DNA of 36,445 nt from NCBI RefSeq assembly GCF_001418135.1, contig NZ_LIPQ01000158.1:1-36445 (forward strand), written 5' to 3'. The DNA is from Streptomyces aureus (GTDB taxonomy: Bacteria; Actinomycetota; Actinomycetes; Streptomycetales; Streptomycetaceae). Below, in pieces: positions 14,420 to 22,233 of the stretch. The position numbers and the translations under genes are program-made. The notes under the pieces were generated by a model, which made no database searches, was not told where the DNA came from, and saw nothing but the letters and a program-made list of their open reading frames with translations. Position 1 is the stretch's first letter. Each line of letters starts with the position of its first letter.

Positions 14420-15288
14420 ACCGCGCCGGTAAAGCCCTGCTCGTCCTCGCTCTGGTGGCCGTGGTCGGCATGGCGTTCCGGGTTTCCTGGAACGCACTGC
14501 GGGACGTGGCCACCGCCGTCGGCGCGGACAAGACCGGGGCGACGCTCTACCCGTTCGTGGTCGACGGCCTCATGGCCCTCGCCCTGGTCGCCACGCTGGT
14601 GCTGACCGATCGGGCCGACAAGAAGTTCGCGCTGCGCGTGCTCGCCGCGTACACGGTCGCCTCGCTCGTCCTCAACTTCGTGCACGGCCTCGTGCCCGAG
14701 CTGCACGGCGAGTCGGTCGACTGGACCCGACTGGCCGAGTGGGACCCGGTCAACTGGCTGCTCGTCCTGCTCGCCACGTCGCTTCCGGTCGGGTCGATCT
14801 ACTTCGGCTCTGATCTGGTCGCCAAGGTTCTGCACCACCGATCGATCGAGCCCGCAAAAGCGAAGGAATCGACACAGATCCATACGGAACGGTCTACCTC
14901 TGACCTCGCCGTACCGGCTCCCGCGCCGGTTCCGGCGCTGGTCGCCCCGGTGACCGTCGAGCGGGTCGACGCGGTCGATTCTCCCGCCGAGGAGGTGCCG
15001 ATCGATCGGGGCGTGGTTCGTGCGGTGGCCGCCGATCAGTCGGCCTCGCGCCGGGCGACTGGTCGGGTCCCCGACGCTGCCCGATCGACCCGACCCCGTC
15101 GCACGACGGATGAACTGGTCGCTGAGGCACGGCAGTTGACTGAGGCGTGGACGGTCGATCAGTTGACGGCCGAGGGCATCCGTAAGGCTCTGCGGACATC
15201 GCCGGACAAGGCCCGGATGCTCCGGGACTCCCTCCGTGCCGAGCGGGCCGCTGTGGCGGCGCCTGAGCCGGTTGGGGCCGCGTCATGA
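14416..15288 (+). CDS. DUF2637 domain-containing (Spd-like) membrane protein
   Basis: 290 residues. The first about 140 contain four hydrophobic segments (at roughly 6-22, 45-64, 74-93 and 114-131), with SWNALRDVATAVGADKTGATLYPFVVDG between the first two, a DUF2637 pattern. The C-terminal half is hydrophilic: a Pro/Ala/Glu-rich linker, then a helical basic segment (RRTTDELVAEARQLTEAW, TAEGIRKALRTSPDKARMLRD) that looks like a small DNA- or protein-binding helix bundle. DUF2637 proteins are recurrent in Streptomyces conjugative elements and are often called Spd proteins, thought to help intramycelial spread. The start is coupled to the previous gene (GTGA) and the stop to the next (ATGA). Confidence 0.82.
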   Translation: MNRAGKALLVLALVAVVGMAFRVSWNALRDVATAVGADKTGATLYPFVVDGLMALALVATLVLTDRADKKFALRVLAAYTVASLVLNFVHGLVPELHGESVDWTRLAEWDPVNWLLVLLATSLPVGSIYFGSDLVAKVLHHRSIEPAKAKESTQIHTERSTSDLAVPAPAPVPALVAPVTVERVDAVDSPAEEVPIDRGVVRAVAADQSASRRATGRVPDAARSTRPRRTTDELVAEARQLTEAWTVDQLTAEGIRKALRTSPDKARMLRDSLRAERAAVAAPEPVGAAS

Positions 15289-15620
15289 GCGCCCTCCCCG
15301 TCTACCGCTGGCGGCTCGCCCCGGAGGGGCTGGCGACGTTCCGGCAGCTCCGGGCGATCGGGCTGCGGCCCGGCGGTCAGCCGGTCGTGGCCCAGCTCGA
15401 ACGCCCCCGCCGCCGACGCGCGCCCCTGGTCGCGTTCCTGTACCGAGTCGACCTCGCCCGGCCGGTCAGGCCGATGACGCCGGCCCGGTGGGCGGCCCTC
15501 GCCAGGGCGAACGCGGCCCGCCGGGTCTGCCCGGAGTGCGGGCGGGACGCCGGATACCGCATCCCCAGCTCGCTCGGCATGTGCACGCCCTGCGCCTACC
15601 CCGACACCGCCGCTGTCTGA
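15285..15620 (+). CDS. RRQRL motif-containing zinc-binding protein
   Basis: 111 residues. The N-terminus reads RWRLAPEGLATFRQLRAIGLRPGGQPVVAQLERPRRRRAPLVAFLYR, matching the AICE family defined by an R-x-Q-x-L motif followed by a basic patch; FRQLRAIG stands at the motif. The C-terminus has a four-cysteine site, CPECG (about 85-88) and CTPCAYPD (about 102-105), expected to bind zinc. The ATG overlaps the previous stop (ATGA), making it the fourth gene of the coupled chain. The family is found almost only in actinomycete mobile elements; its biochemical role is unknown, but nucleic-acid binding is plausible from its charge. Confidence 0.8.
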   Translation: MSALPVYRWRLAPEGLATFRQLRAIGLRPGGQPVVAQLERPRRRRAPLVAFLYRVDLARPVRPMTPARWAALARANAARRVCPECGRDAGYRIPSSLGMCTPCAYPDTAAV

Positions 15621-15646
15621 GCGGCCACGAGAGGACGTGACCTGTC

Positions 15647-16027
15647 GTGAACCACCTCCCCGAACCCGCCCGGGTCGTCCAGCTCCCCGACGGCACCTAC
15701 ACCTACGCCGACCAACTCCCCGCGATCCAGGCTCCGCCTGCCGCGCCGCAGGTGGTCCACCAGCACATCCATCAGGCCCCGCCCGACCGCACTGTCCAGC
15801 GCATCGCCCTCGGCTCCGGCATCGGCGCCGGCACGGTGGCCGCCGGGGTCTACTTCGGCCCCCTCCTCGTCGGCGCGCTCACAGCGATCGCCGCGAACCT
15901 CGCCCTCCTCGCGTTCCTCGCCGCCGTCCTCGCCTGGGGCGTCGTGTCCGTCGTGAAGTCCATCGGCGGCCCGGACGGCGGGGCCGCCGCCAAGACCCTG
16001 GCCAAGACGCGCAAGCGCCGCCGCTGA
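15647..16027 (+). CDS. DUF6251 family membrane protein
   Basis: 126 residues from the GTG at 15647. A Pro- and His-rich N-terminal part (VVQLPDGTYTYADQLPAI, then VVHQHIHQAPPDR) is followed by two membrane segments (about 53-77 and 79-103, IALGSGIGAGTVAAGVYFG then ALTAIAANLALLAFLAAVLA). It ends in a strongly basic tail, KTLAKTRKRRR. This arrangement matches DUF6251, another protein group recurrent in AICEs. A GAGAGGA sequence lies farther upstream than ideal, so the start is reasonable rather than certain. A spread or transfer-accessory role is inferred from context. Confidence 0.75.
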   Translation: MNHLPEPARVVQLPDGTYTYADQLPAIQAPPAAPQVVHQHIHQAPPDRTVQRIALGSGIGAGTVAAGVYFGPLLVGALTAIAANLALLAFLAAVLAWGVVSVVKSIGGPDGGAAAKTLAKTRKRRR

Positions 16028-16039
16028 CGGCTGCCCGAT

Positions 16040-16087
16040 CCGCCCGGCCTCGTGCCGGGCGGTGAGGGGAGCCGGGACAGTCCCGGC
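16040..16087 (+). terminator. two consecutive hairpins after DUF6251 gene
   Basis: CCGCCCGGC / GCCGGGCGG (16040-16062, 5-nt loop) is followed by GCCGGGA / TCCCGGC (16071-16087). The first ends 44 nt before the next ATG. No T-run is present. Confidence 0.45.
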
Positions 16088-16106
16088 CCCGGAGAGGGAC
16101 CACGTC

Positions 16107-16310
16107 ATGGCCAGCAGGAAGAACGAGTACGACCCGAAGCACCCCCCGCTCACCGCTGGTGAGGCTGCCAAGTTCGCCTGGTACGTCGGCCGGATGGCCA
16201 AGCGGGGACTCGCGGGCGAGTCCGTCTACCAGGGCGACCTGGAGAGGAAGGTCGACCGGCTCCTCGACGGCGCCCGCGCCCGCGCTGAGAAGAACGCCAA
16301 GAAGAAGTAG
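16107..16310 (+). CDS. conserved-looking small basic AICE protein, 67 residues
   Basis: The ATG at 16107 follows GGAGAGGGA by about 8 nt. The 67-residue product begins MASRKNEYDPKHPPLTAGEA, continues as one likely helical stretch (AAKFAWYVGRMAKRGLAGES) and ends in an Arg/Lys-rich helix (ARARAEKNAKKK). It is soluble and has no Cys, catalytic motif or membrane segment. It lies between hairpins on both sides and directly before the TraB-like gene. I do not recognise a named family; its charge suggests DNA or membrane-surface contact. Confidence 0.65.
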   Translation: MASRKNEYDPKHPPLTAGEAAKFAWYVGRMAKRGLAGESVYQGDLERKVDRLLDGARARAEKNAKKK

Positions 16311-16314
16311 TGGT

Positions 16315-16364
16315 GCCCCGGGGACGGCCGTCCCGGCCAAGGAAACCGCGCCGTCCCCCGGGGC
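16315..16364 (+). terminator. hairpin upstream of the TraB-like gene
   Basis: GCCCCGGGGACGG (16315-16327) pairs with CCGTCCCCCGGGGC (16351-16364) with one bulged base. It ends 42 nt before the translocase ATG. Read-through would be needed for transfer-gene expression from the upstream promoter, so an attenuating role is possible. Confidence 0.5.
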
Positions 16365-16406
16365 CTCTGCCCTCCGCCCTTTCGAGCAGTAGGAGAGAGA
16401 CCCATC

Positions 16407-18575
16407 ATGACCGAGCCCGCGATCGAGGCGACCGTGGTCAGCCTCGCCGAGCACCGCGCCGCACGTACCGACGAGGCGCCGCCGATAGAACTCACCAAAC
16501 CCGCCGAGACCGCGCAGGACGACTCCGACCCCGTGGAGTCGGGCGTTGACGTGGTCGACCTGCCCGGCAACCCCCTCGCGGACTGGCTGACCGTGCCCGA
16601 CCTGCCGGTGCTGCCGGTGTGGGCCCGCTCGCCCAAGTCCATCCGGGAGAACGTCGCCGCCCTCGGACGGCTCGTCTGGTGGCAGTCCCGCTACCACGGC
16701 GTGCGGACCCCGAAATACCTGCTCAAGACCGTGCTCCTCGCCGCCCGCGGCTTCTACCGGGCCGTCAAGGGCCTGTGGCCGGTGCTCTCCGCGCAGGAGC
16801 AGTCCGCGACCGTCAAGGCCCTGCGCGCCCAGTCCAAGCTCCGCCCGGAAGACATCGACCTCGCCGCCCGCCATCAGGCCGCGTACGCGGAGCGGACCCA
16901 CAGTCGCCGGTGGAGGTTCGGGCTCGCCGCCGCCGGGGTCGCGGCGGCCGCGACCGGCATCATGCTGGCCGACCCGCTCCTGCAGACGGCCATCGGCGCC
17001 GCCGTGACCGTCCCCCTCGCCCACCTCGGACGCGGCGAGGAGACCCGTCTGCTGGATCAGGCGGCGCCGCCGATCCGGGTGGACATGTCCGCGCAGCAGC
17101 TCAACGACGCGCTGCGGGCCGCCGGCCTCCTGAAAAGCGGTGGTGGCAAGGACGAGAAGGACCTTCCGCGCGTCTCGTGCACGATGGGCCCCGTCCGGGA
17201 CGGCCGTGGCTGGTCGGTGATCTTCGACATGCCCCGGGGCGGCGGCAAGACCGCCTCCGACGTCCTCGCGAAGCGCGAGGTCATCGCGCAGGAACTCGGC
17301 GTGGACGAGATCCAGGTCATCATGTCCCGCGTCCGCGCCGTCAACGGCGGCAACGCCGGACGGGTCTCCATGTGGGTCTCGGATGACGACCCCTACCTGG
17401 GCACGCCGAACCCCTCCCCGTTGGAGAAGGCGGAGACGTTCTCCATCTGGGAACCGGTCCCCTTCGGGCAGGACGCCCGGGGCACCCGGATCAGCGTCCC
17501 GGTCATGTGGCAGTCGATGTTCTTCGGCGGACTCCCCCGCCGGGGCAAGACCTTCACCCAGCGCCTCCTCACCTCCGCCGGCCTCCTCGACGCCTACGTC
17601 AGGCACTACGTCGCCGACGGCAAGGGCGGCGCCGACTGGATGCCCATGAAGGCCGTCGCCCACCGCCTCGTCATGGGCGCCGAAGACGACGCCATCACCG
17701 CATTGAAGGCCATGCTGGCGGAGCTGCTCGCGGAGATGGAACGACGCTTCGCGCTGCTGCGGGACCTGCCGACGTCGGTGTGCCCGGAGGGCAAGCTCAC
17801 CCCGGAGATCGTCGCCCGCTACAACCTCCCGGTCATCTTCGTCACCATCGACGAACTCCAGGAGTACTTCACCGCCATGGAGCGCGAAGACCGCGAGCAG
17901 GTCATCAACGACCTGTGCCGCATCGCCCGCCGTGGACCGGCCGCCGGGTTCGTCTCCAACTTCGCCTCCCAGCGTCCCGACGCCGACTCGGTCCCGACCA
18001 AGCTGCGGGAGATCATCACCATCCGCTACTCGACACAGGTCGTCGACCGGGCGTCCAGTGACATGGTGCTGGGCAAGGGCAAGGCCGCGCAGGGGGCCGA
18101 CGCGTCGGTGCTCTCCGAGGAGCACAAGGGCGTCGGTGTCCTGGTGACCGGTCCGGCGTCGTACGTCACGGTGCGGGCCGACTACCTCGACGGCCCCAGC
18201 TTCGCGGCCCTGTGCCGCAAGGGCCGCACTCTGCGGGAGGCCGTCGGGCAGCTCACCGGCGACGCCGCCGGAGACGTCACCGCCGCCGCCGACGCGGCCG
18301 GCCTCACCGTCCCGCCGATCGTCTCCGACGTCCTGGAAGTAATGCGCCACTCCCCGCGCATGTTCACCACCGACCTCCTCGCCGGACTCGTCAACATCGA
18401 CGAGGACACCTACGGCGACTACAACGCCGAACAGCTCGCCTCCGCCCTGGAAGCCGCCGGGGTGAAGCGGACAAGCAAGCAGGTCAAGATCAGCGGCTCC
18501 AACGGCGCGGGCTACCAGCGCCGCGACGTCGAGGCCGCCGTGCCCGCAGAGATCCTCCTGTCGCCCGGCCGGTAG
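16407..18575 (+). CDS. TraB/FtsK-SpoIIIE-type DNA translocase (conjugal transfer)
   Basis: 722 residues, the main transfer protein of the element. A variable acidic N-terminus (to about 60) is followed by a hydrophobic stretch at about 172-200 (RFGLAAAGVAAAATGIMLAD) that can anchor it in the membrane. The FtsK-like ATPase domain has Walker A GGLPRRGKT (374-382) and Walker B VIFVTIDELQE (476-486), then FVSNFASQRPDADSVPTKLR, typical of Streptomyces TraB proteins. The C-terminal about 110 residues (from VLEVMRHSPRMFTTDLLAGL) form a winged-helix-like region comparable to the TraB part that reads 8-bp recognition repeats in the clt locus. Known TraB proteins pump double-stranded DNA between hyphae without a relaxase. 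The ATG at 16407 has AGGAGAGAG upstream. The hairpin-rich region just after the gene may be its target. Confidence 0.9.
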   Translation: MTEPAIEATVVSLAEHRAARTDEAPPIELTKPAETAQDDSDPVESGVDVVDLPGNPLADWLTVPDLPVLPVWARSPKSIRENVAALGRLVWWQSRYHGVRTPKYLLKTVLLAARGFYRAVKGLWPVLSAQEQSATVKALRAQSKLRPEDIDLAARHQAAYAERTHSRRWRFGLAAAGVAAAATGIMLADPLLQTAIGAAVTVPLAHLGRGEETRLLDQAAPPIRVDMSAQQLNDALRAAGLLKSGGGKDEKDLPRVSCTMGPVRDGRGWSVIFDMPRGGGKTASDVLAKREVIAQELGVDEIQVIMSRVRAVNGGNAGRVSMWVSDDDPYLGTPNPSPLEKAETFSIWEPVPFGQDARGTRISVPVMWQSMFFGGLPRRGKTFTQRLLTSAGLLDAYVRHYVADGKGGADWMPMKAVAHRLVMGAEDDAITALKAMLAELLAEMERRFALLRDLPTSVCPEGKLTPEIVARYNLPVIFVTIDELQEYFTAMEREDREQVINDLCRIARRGPAAGFVSNFASQRPDADSVPTKLREIITIRYSTQVVDRASSDMVLGKGKAAQGADASVLSEEHKGVGVLVTGPASYVTVRADYLDGPSFAALCRKGRTLREAVGQLTGDAAGDVTAAADAAGLTVPPIVSDVLEVMRHSPRMFTTDLLAGLVNIDEDTYGDYNAEQLASALEAAGVKRTSKQVKISGSNGAGYQRRDVEAAVPAEILLSPGR

Positions 18576-18760
18576 AGGGGTCCCCCTCTACCCACCCCCC
18601 AATCACCACCCCACGAACGGCCCCTCCGACACATGCCTGGAGGGGCCGCGAAGTAGAGGGGGCCCTTTACCCCGGTCATGGGGGTGGTAAGGGCCCCTGA
18701 CCTGCAAGGTAAGGCCGGTAAAGGGGGCTCAGGCGCCCCTTTTCCGGGCCCTCTCAGGCC
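18571..18760. promoter_or_regulatory. hairpin- and repeat-rich region after traB, candidate clt (transfer) locus
   Basis: From the last codons of the translocase onward, GGTA(G/A)AGGGG-like direct repeats occur at 18571, 18652, 18686, 18708 and 18717. There is a perfect 10-bp hairpin CGGCCCCTCC / GGAGGGGCCG (18618-18648), a near-palindrome GGTAGAGGGG-TCCCCCTCTACC at the gene end, and a longer imperfect stem joining GGGCCCTTTACCCC to GGGGTGGTAAGGGCCC. Streptomyces clt loci next to tra genes carry short direct repeats plus inverted repeats, so this is a candidate. The exact TraB target cannot be read off. Confidence 0.45.
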
Positions 18761-18801
18761 CCGAAACGAGGGTCTGCCCATCCACCAGGGAGACAGCACC
18801 C

Positions 18802-18990
18802 GTGGTCATCACCGTCTCGCTCGTCGTCCTCTTCGGACTCGCCCTGTTCTTCCTCCTCCGCTTCAAGCAGGTCAGCCCCGGCTCCGCGTTCACCGCCGTC
18901 ATGTTCGGGTTCTTCCTCGCCTCCACCGGCGCCGCCGAACCCATCAACCGCGTCGCCGAATCCCTCATCCAGGCCGCCACCAACCTCTGA
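18802..18990 (+). CDS. 62-residue membrane protein (Spd-like)
   Basis: The GTG at 18802 follows AGGGAGA by about 8 nt. The product has two hydrophobic segments, VITVSLVVLFGLALFFLLRF (2-21) and GSAFTAVMFGFFLASTGAA (about 27-45), then an amphipathic C-terminus (EPINRVAESLIQAATNL). It is the first gene after the candidate transfer locus and precedes the hypothetical protein at 19001 by 10 nt. Small two-helix proteins in this position recur in AICEs next to tra genes. The function is unknown and the Spd label rests on position. Confidence 0.72.
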   Translation: MVITVSLVVLFGLALFFLLRFKQVSPGSAFTAVMFGFFLASTGAAEPINRVAESLIQAATNL

Positions 18991-19000
18991 GGAGACCGTC

Positions 19001-19636
19001 GTGTCCCGCATCGTCCAGCACCGCATCACCACCGCCACCGACACCGTCCGCACCGGACTCGACGACCTCCTCCGCGAGGTCCGCATCGGCCTGGACGCGG
19101 CCGACCAGCGCCACCTCCTGCGCCACCTCTACGACCCGGAGAGCGGCGGCACCGGACTGCTCCCGCTCCTCGCCGAAGTCCTCACCGCCGCCAGCGTGGC
19201 CGTGGGCGAGTGGCAGCCCCACCACGAGGCCACCGTCGAAGCCCTGGACGAGGCCGCCGCCTACATCGCCGACTCCGCCGGGCAGCGCATCAACACCGCC
19301 CGCAACCTCCTCACCCGACCCGCCGAGAAGGACTGGCCCACACCGGAGAAGGCCTACGCCAAGGCGCCGTCCACCATCAGCGAGGTCGGCTGGACCGCCC
19401 GCACCGCCGCCGAGCGGCCGTTCGGTACCGAGGGAACGCGGGAGTTCTGGCTCCGCAAGGCGGCCCTCCTCGACCGCATCGCCCTCACCGACGAGCGCGT
19501 GGGCGAGCCCGGCGACGCCACCGAGGCCGCCGACCGGGCGGCCCGCCGCCTCATGGACGTCGACGACGCGGCCGTCATCTGCGACCCCCGCCACTACGTC
19601 CGCCAGCAGTACGCCCTCTGGACCACCCACCAGTAA
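19001..19636 (+). CDS. hypothetical AICE protein, helical, 211 residues
   Basis: The GTG at 19001 has GAGGAGA 6 nt upstream and begins 10 nt after the small membrane protein. The 211-residue acidic product is predicted mostly helical: RIVQHRITTATDTVRTGLDD, VRIGLDAADQRHLLRHLYDP, LLPLLAEVLTAASVAVGEW, then ATVEALDEAAAYIADSAGQR. The C-terminal part contains EFWLRKAALLDRIALTDER and a long Ala/Asp-rich helix. No membrane segment, metal site or catalytic motif is seen. I do not recognise a named family. Its place between transfer and replication modules is typical for unassigned AICE genes. Confidence 0.75.
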   Translation: MSRIVQHRITTATDTVRTGLDDLLREVRIGLDAADQRHLLRHLYDPESGGTGLLPLLAEVLTAASVAVGEWQPHHEATVEALDEAAAYIADSAGQRINTARNLLTRPAEKDWPTPEKAYAKAPSTISEVGWTARTAAERPFGTEGTREFWLRKAALLDRIALTDERVGEPGDATEAADRAARRLMDVDDAAVICDPRHYVRQQYALWTTHQ

Positions 19637-19642
19637 CTACGC

Positions 19643-19685
19643 CGAGGGCGGCCCCCATTCCGCCAAGAACCCGGGGCCGCCCTCG
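19643..19685 (+). terminator. hairpin upstream of the primase-polymerase gene
   Basis: A perfect 13-bp stem CGAGGGCGGCCCC / GGGGCCGCCCTCG with a 17-nt loop, 6 bp after one stop codon and ending 36 nt before the next ATG. Confidence 0.55.
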
Positions 19686-19721
19686 TCACCAGCACTCTTC
19701 ACAGAACTGGAGACACCCAGC

Positions 19722-20687
19722 ATGACCCAACCGTCCCCCGTCCGGCGAGAGGACAGCGACCCGCTGTCCATCGACCTGCCGGGCCTGAACCTGCTCGCCC
19801 ACGCGGTGAGCGCCACCGAACGCGGCTGGCACGTCTTCCCCCTCCGCCCCAGCGACAAGCGGCCCGCCGGCCACGCCGAACGCTCCTGCCCCGGCACCGG
19901 TCGCTGCGCGGACGGGCACAAGACCCCCGAGCAGCGCGCCACCACCGACCCCGACCTCCTCGCCGCCGCCTGGACCCACGCCCCGTACAACATCGGCATC
20001 GCCACCGGCCCGTCCGGGCTGCTCGTCGTCGACCTCGACACCCTCAAGCCGACAGACGAGAAGGGAACGCCTGACGGCGTCGCTCTTTTCGAAGCGCTCT
20101 GCGAGCGCGCCGGACAGGCCGTCCCCCTCACCCACCGAGTCCGGACCGCGCGCGGCGGACAGCACCTGTACTTCACCCAGCCCGACGGACACCGGCTCGG
20201 CAACACCGCCGGACGACTCGGCAAGCACATCGACACCCGAGGCTGGGGCGGGTACGTCGTCGCCCCCGGCAGCCACACCCCCGACGGCTCGTACGAGGTC
20301 CTGGACAGCCGACCCCCGGCCCCGCTGCCCGCGTGGATCCTGGACGCGCTCACGGCCCGCCCCAAGACCGTCCAGAACGCCACGGCGCCTCCGGCGGCTC
20401 TGACGGTCCGGGCGTCCCGGTACGCGGCGGCAGCGCTGCGGGGCGAGGTCGACAACGTCGCCCGCGCAGCCGACGGCACCCGCAACGCCACCCTGCTCGC
20501 GGCCGCACGAGCCTTGGGGCGCCTGGTGGCGTCCGGCGACCTCACCCGGCAGGACGTCCAGGGGGCTCTTAGTAGGGCGGCGGCGGGCAACGCGACCCAG
20601 CCCCAGCGCTACTACGACGACGTCATCACACGCGGCCTCGACTGGTCCATCGCCCACAACCCCGCCGGCGGCCGGAGTGCGGCATGA
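19722..20687 (+). CDS. bifunctional DNA primase/polymerase (prim-pol), AICE replication
   Basis: 321 residues. The N-terminal prim-pol domain (PF09250-type) begins HAVSATERGWHVFPLRPSDKRP, continues through NIGIATGPSGLLVVDLDT with the metal-binding Asp104-x-Asp106, and has His148 in GGQHLYFTQP and the late motif GGYVVAPGSHTPDG. A four-residue Cys/His set (CPGTGRCADGHKTPEQR) near residues 57-70 sits where related proteins carry a small insertion. The C-terminal about 90 residues are helical (TRNATLLAAARALGRLVASG), a common accessory segment. It would prime and extend DNA during replication of the excised circle. The ATG at 19722 follows TGGAGAC by 7 nt. The gene is coupled to the next ORF (ATGA) and, through it, to the DUF3631 ATPase. 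Confidence 0.88.
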   Translation: MTQPSPVRREDSDPLSIDLPGLNLLAHAVSATERGWHVFPLRPSDKRPAGHAERSCPGTGRCADGHKTPEQRATTDPDLLAAAWTHAPYNIGIATGPSGLLVVDLDTLKPTDEKGTPDGVALFEALCERAGQAVPLTHRVRTARGGQHLYFTQPDGHRLGNTAGRLGKHIDTRGWGGYVVAPGSHTPDGSYEVLDSRPPAPLPAWILDALTARPKTVQNATAPPAALTVRASRYAAAALRGEVDNVARAADGTRNATLLAAARALGRLVASGDLTRQDVQGALSRAAAGNATQPQRYYDDVITRGLDWSIAHNPAGGRSAA

Positions 20688-20872
20688 AGCGCCCCCGTCC
20701 CGCTCCCTCTAAGAGCCACCTGACCGGGCACGTGCCCGAGTTCGCCGAACGACACGTGTCCGGACGGACGTTGGGCGCCCGAATGGTCGTCGCCGAAGGC
20801 GTCCCTTCTGGCTCTGACCGGCACCGCGCCGCCTGCCTCCGCCCGCTCCTGACCCAAGGGGAAGCCGCATGA
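20684..20872 (+). CDS. 62-residue coupled ORF between primase and ATPase
   Basis: It starts with an ATG overlapping the prim-pol stop (ATGA at 20684) and its own stop overlaps the ATPase start (ATGA at 20869). Such four-base coupling at both ends is hard to explain by chance. The basic product contains KRPRPAPSKSHLTGHVPEFA, then HVSGRTLGARMVVAEGVPSG, and ends ACLRPLLTQGEAA. No family or motif is recognised. It may be a small accessory replication protein, or may serve mainly to couple translation of its neighbours. Confidence 0.6.
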   Translation: MKRPRPAPSKSHLTGHVPEFAERHVSGRTLGARMVVAEGVPSGSDRHRAACLRPLLTQGEAA

Positions 20873-22032
20873 CTCAGCAGCCCATCAACGGTGCCGCCCT
20901 GCTCGCCGAAGTCGAGGCCTTTCACCGTAGGTTCAACGTCTTCCCCCGCGAGGCCGGGTACGTGGCCGTGGCGCTGTGGGACGCTCACGCCCACCTGATC
21001 GACGCGTTCGACTCCACGCCCCGGATCGCGTTCCTCTCTCCGGAGCCCGGCTCCGGCAAGTCCCGCGCGCTGGAAGTCATCGAGACCCTGGTACCCAACA
21101 GCATGGCCGCCGTCGACGCCTCCCCCTCCGCCCTCTTCCGGGCGGTGTCCGGGGTCGACGGGGAGAGGCCCACGATCATCTTCGACGAGATCGACACCGT
21201 CTTCGGCCCCAAAGCCGGGGACAACGAGCAGCTCCGCGGCTTCCTCAACGCCGGACACCGCCGGGGACGGCTGATGTACCGGTGCGTCGGTGACGGATCC
21301 AACCAGACCGTGGTCGGCTTCCCCTCGTACTGCGCGGTCGCGGTCGCCGGACTCGGCTCGCTGCCCGACACGATCATGACCCGGTCCGTCATCATCCGGA
21401 TGCGCCGGCGGGCCAGGAACGAGAAGGTCGAGCCCTACCGGATCGGCGACCACGAGAAGCAGGGCCACGCCATCCGCGACCGTCTCGCCAAGTGGGCCGA
21501 CCAGGTCCGCGACCGGGTCGGCGGCGCCCGCCCGGTCATGCCGGACGGGGTCACCGACCGGCCCGCTGACGTGTGGGAGCCCCTCCTCGCCGTCGCCGAC
21601 GCGGCCGGGGGCGACTGGCCCGAGCGCGCCCGCAACGCGTGCGCCGAACTGGTCAAGGCATCGCAGACCGATGACAAAGGCTCGCTCGGGATCCGGCTGC
21701 TCACCGACCTGCGCGACCACGTCCTGATCGGCGTGGACAAGCTCCCCACCGTCGCCATCCTCGACCGGCTCAACGCCCTGGAAGACGCCCCGTGGGCGGA
21801 CCTTCAGGGCAAGCCGCTCGACAACCGGCGCCTGTCCAAGATGCTCGGTGAGTACATGACCGGCGACAACACCCGCATCGTCTCCCGCAACATCCGCACC
21901 GCCGGCGGCGTACTCAAGGGCTTCTTCGCCGAAGACATGCTCGACGCCTGGACGCGCTACTGCCCCCCGCCCCAGGAAACCGCTACAGCCGCTACGCCGC
22001 TACAGCCCAGCTCAGACCACCTCTTCACGTAG
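20869..22032 (+). CDS. DUF3631 domain P-loop ATPase (replication-associated)
   Basis: 387 residues. Walker A is SPEPGSGKSRALE (about 57-69) and Walker B PTIIFDEIDTVFG (about 101-113); further on are FLNAGHRRG and SYCAVAVAGLGSLPDTIMTRSVIIRMRRR, the sensor-like part of DUF3631 proteins. The C-terminus (LDRLNALEDAPWADLQGKPL, then LSKMLGEYMTGDNTRIV) resembles the winged-helix end common in this family. Together with the prim-pol gene it forms the replication pair; a helicase or initiator role is inferred from the P-loop and context. The first three GTAGCGG-type repeats of the putative origin lie inside its 3' end and encode Thr/Ala-rich residues. The start overlaps the previous ORF stop by ATGA. 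Confidence 0.85.
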   Translation: MTQQPINGAALLAEVEAFHRRFNVFPREAGYVAVALWDAHAHLIDAFDSTPRIAFLSPEPGSGKSRALEVIETLVPNSMAAVDASPSALFRAVSGVDGERPTIIFDEIDTVFGPKAGDNEQLRGFLNAGHRRGRLMYRCVGDGSNQTVVGFPSYCAVAVAGLGSLPDTIMTRSVIIRMRRRARNEKVEPYRIGDHEKQGHAIRDRLAKWADQVRDRVGGARPVMPDGVTDRPADVWEPLLAVADAAGGDWPERARNACAELVKASQTDDKGSLGIRLLTDLRDHVLIGVDKLPTVAILDRLNALEDAPWADLQGKPLDNRRLSKMLGEYMTGDNTRIVSRNIRTAGGVLKGFFAEDMLDAWTRYCPPPQETATAATPLQPSSDHLFT

Positions 22033-22181
22033 CGGCAACCACCGATGTAGCGGCTACACCGCCACGCCATCGGCGCCCCATTCCGGGCCGCCGCGAACGG
22101 GCCGTAGCCGCTACACCCCGCCTTCCCGCTACACAAAACCCGCCGCTGACCTGCGATGTAGCGGCGTAGCGGATGTAGCGG
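21980..22181. repeat. array of GTAGCGG / CCGCTAC heptamers, candidate origin of replication
   Basis: At least ten exact heptamers occur in about 200 bp. CCGCTAC stands at 21980, 21989, 21997, 22108 and 22126. GTAGCGG stands at 22029, 22047, 22158, 22166 and 22175. Two sites form short palindromes (TGTAG-CGG-CTACA at 22046-22058 and GTAGC-C-GCTAC near 22104). The left copies are mostly in one orientation and the right three in the other. Iteron arrays next to replication genes usually mark an origin. Binding sites for Xis, which starts at 22234, are an alternative. Confidence 0.65.
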
Positions 22182-22233
22182 ACTCTCCAGAAGGGGGCCA
22201 AGAGCCCCGGCACCCACGCAGGAGGCATGAGCA

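Noticed and set aside
17232..17252. Second P-loop (PRGGGKT, residues 276-282) in the translocase
   Set aside because: It aligns with the region of FtsK-like proteins that usually reads PxGVTA and has no matching Walker B. The real Walker A is at 374-382.
18678..19721. N-terminal extension of the prim-pol frame back to 18678
   Set aside because: That part is Pro/Ser/Arg-rich, overlaps two better genes in another frame, and the ATG at 19722 has a good ribosome-binding site.
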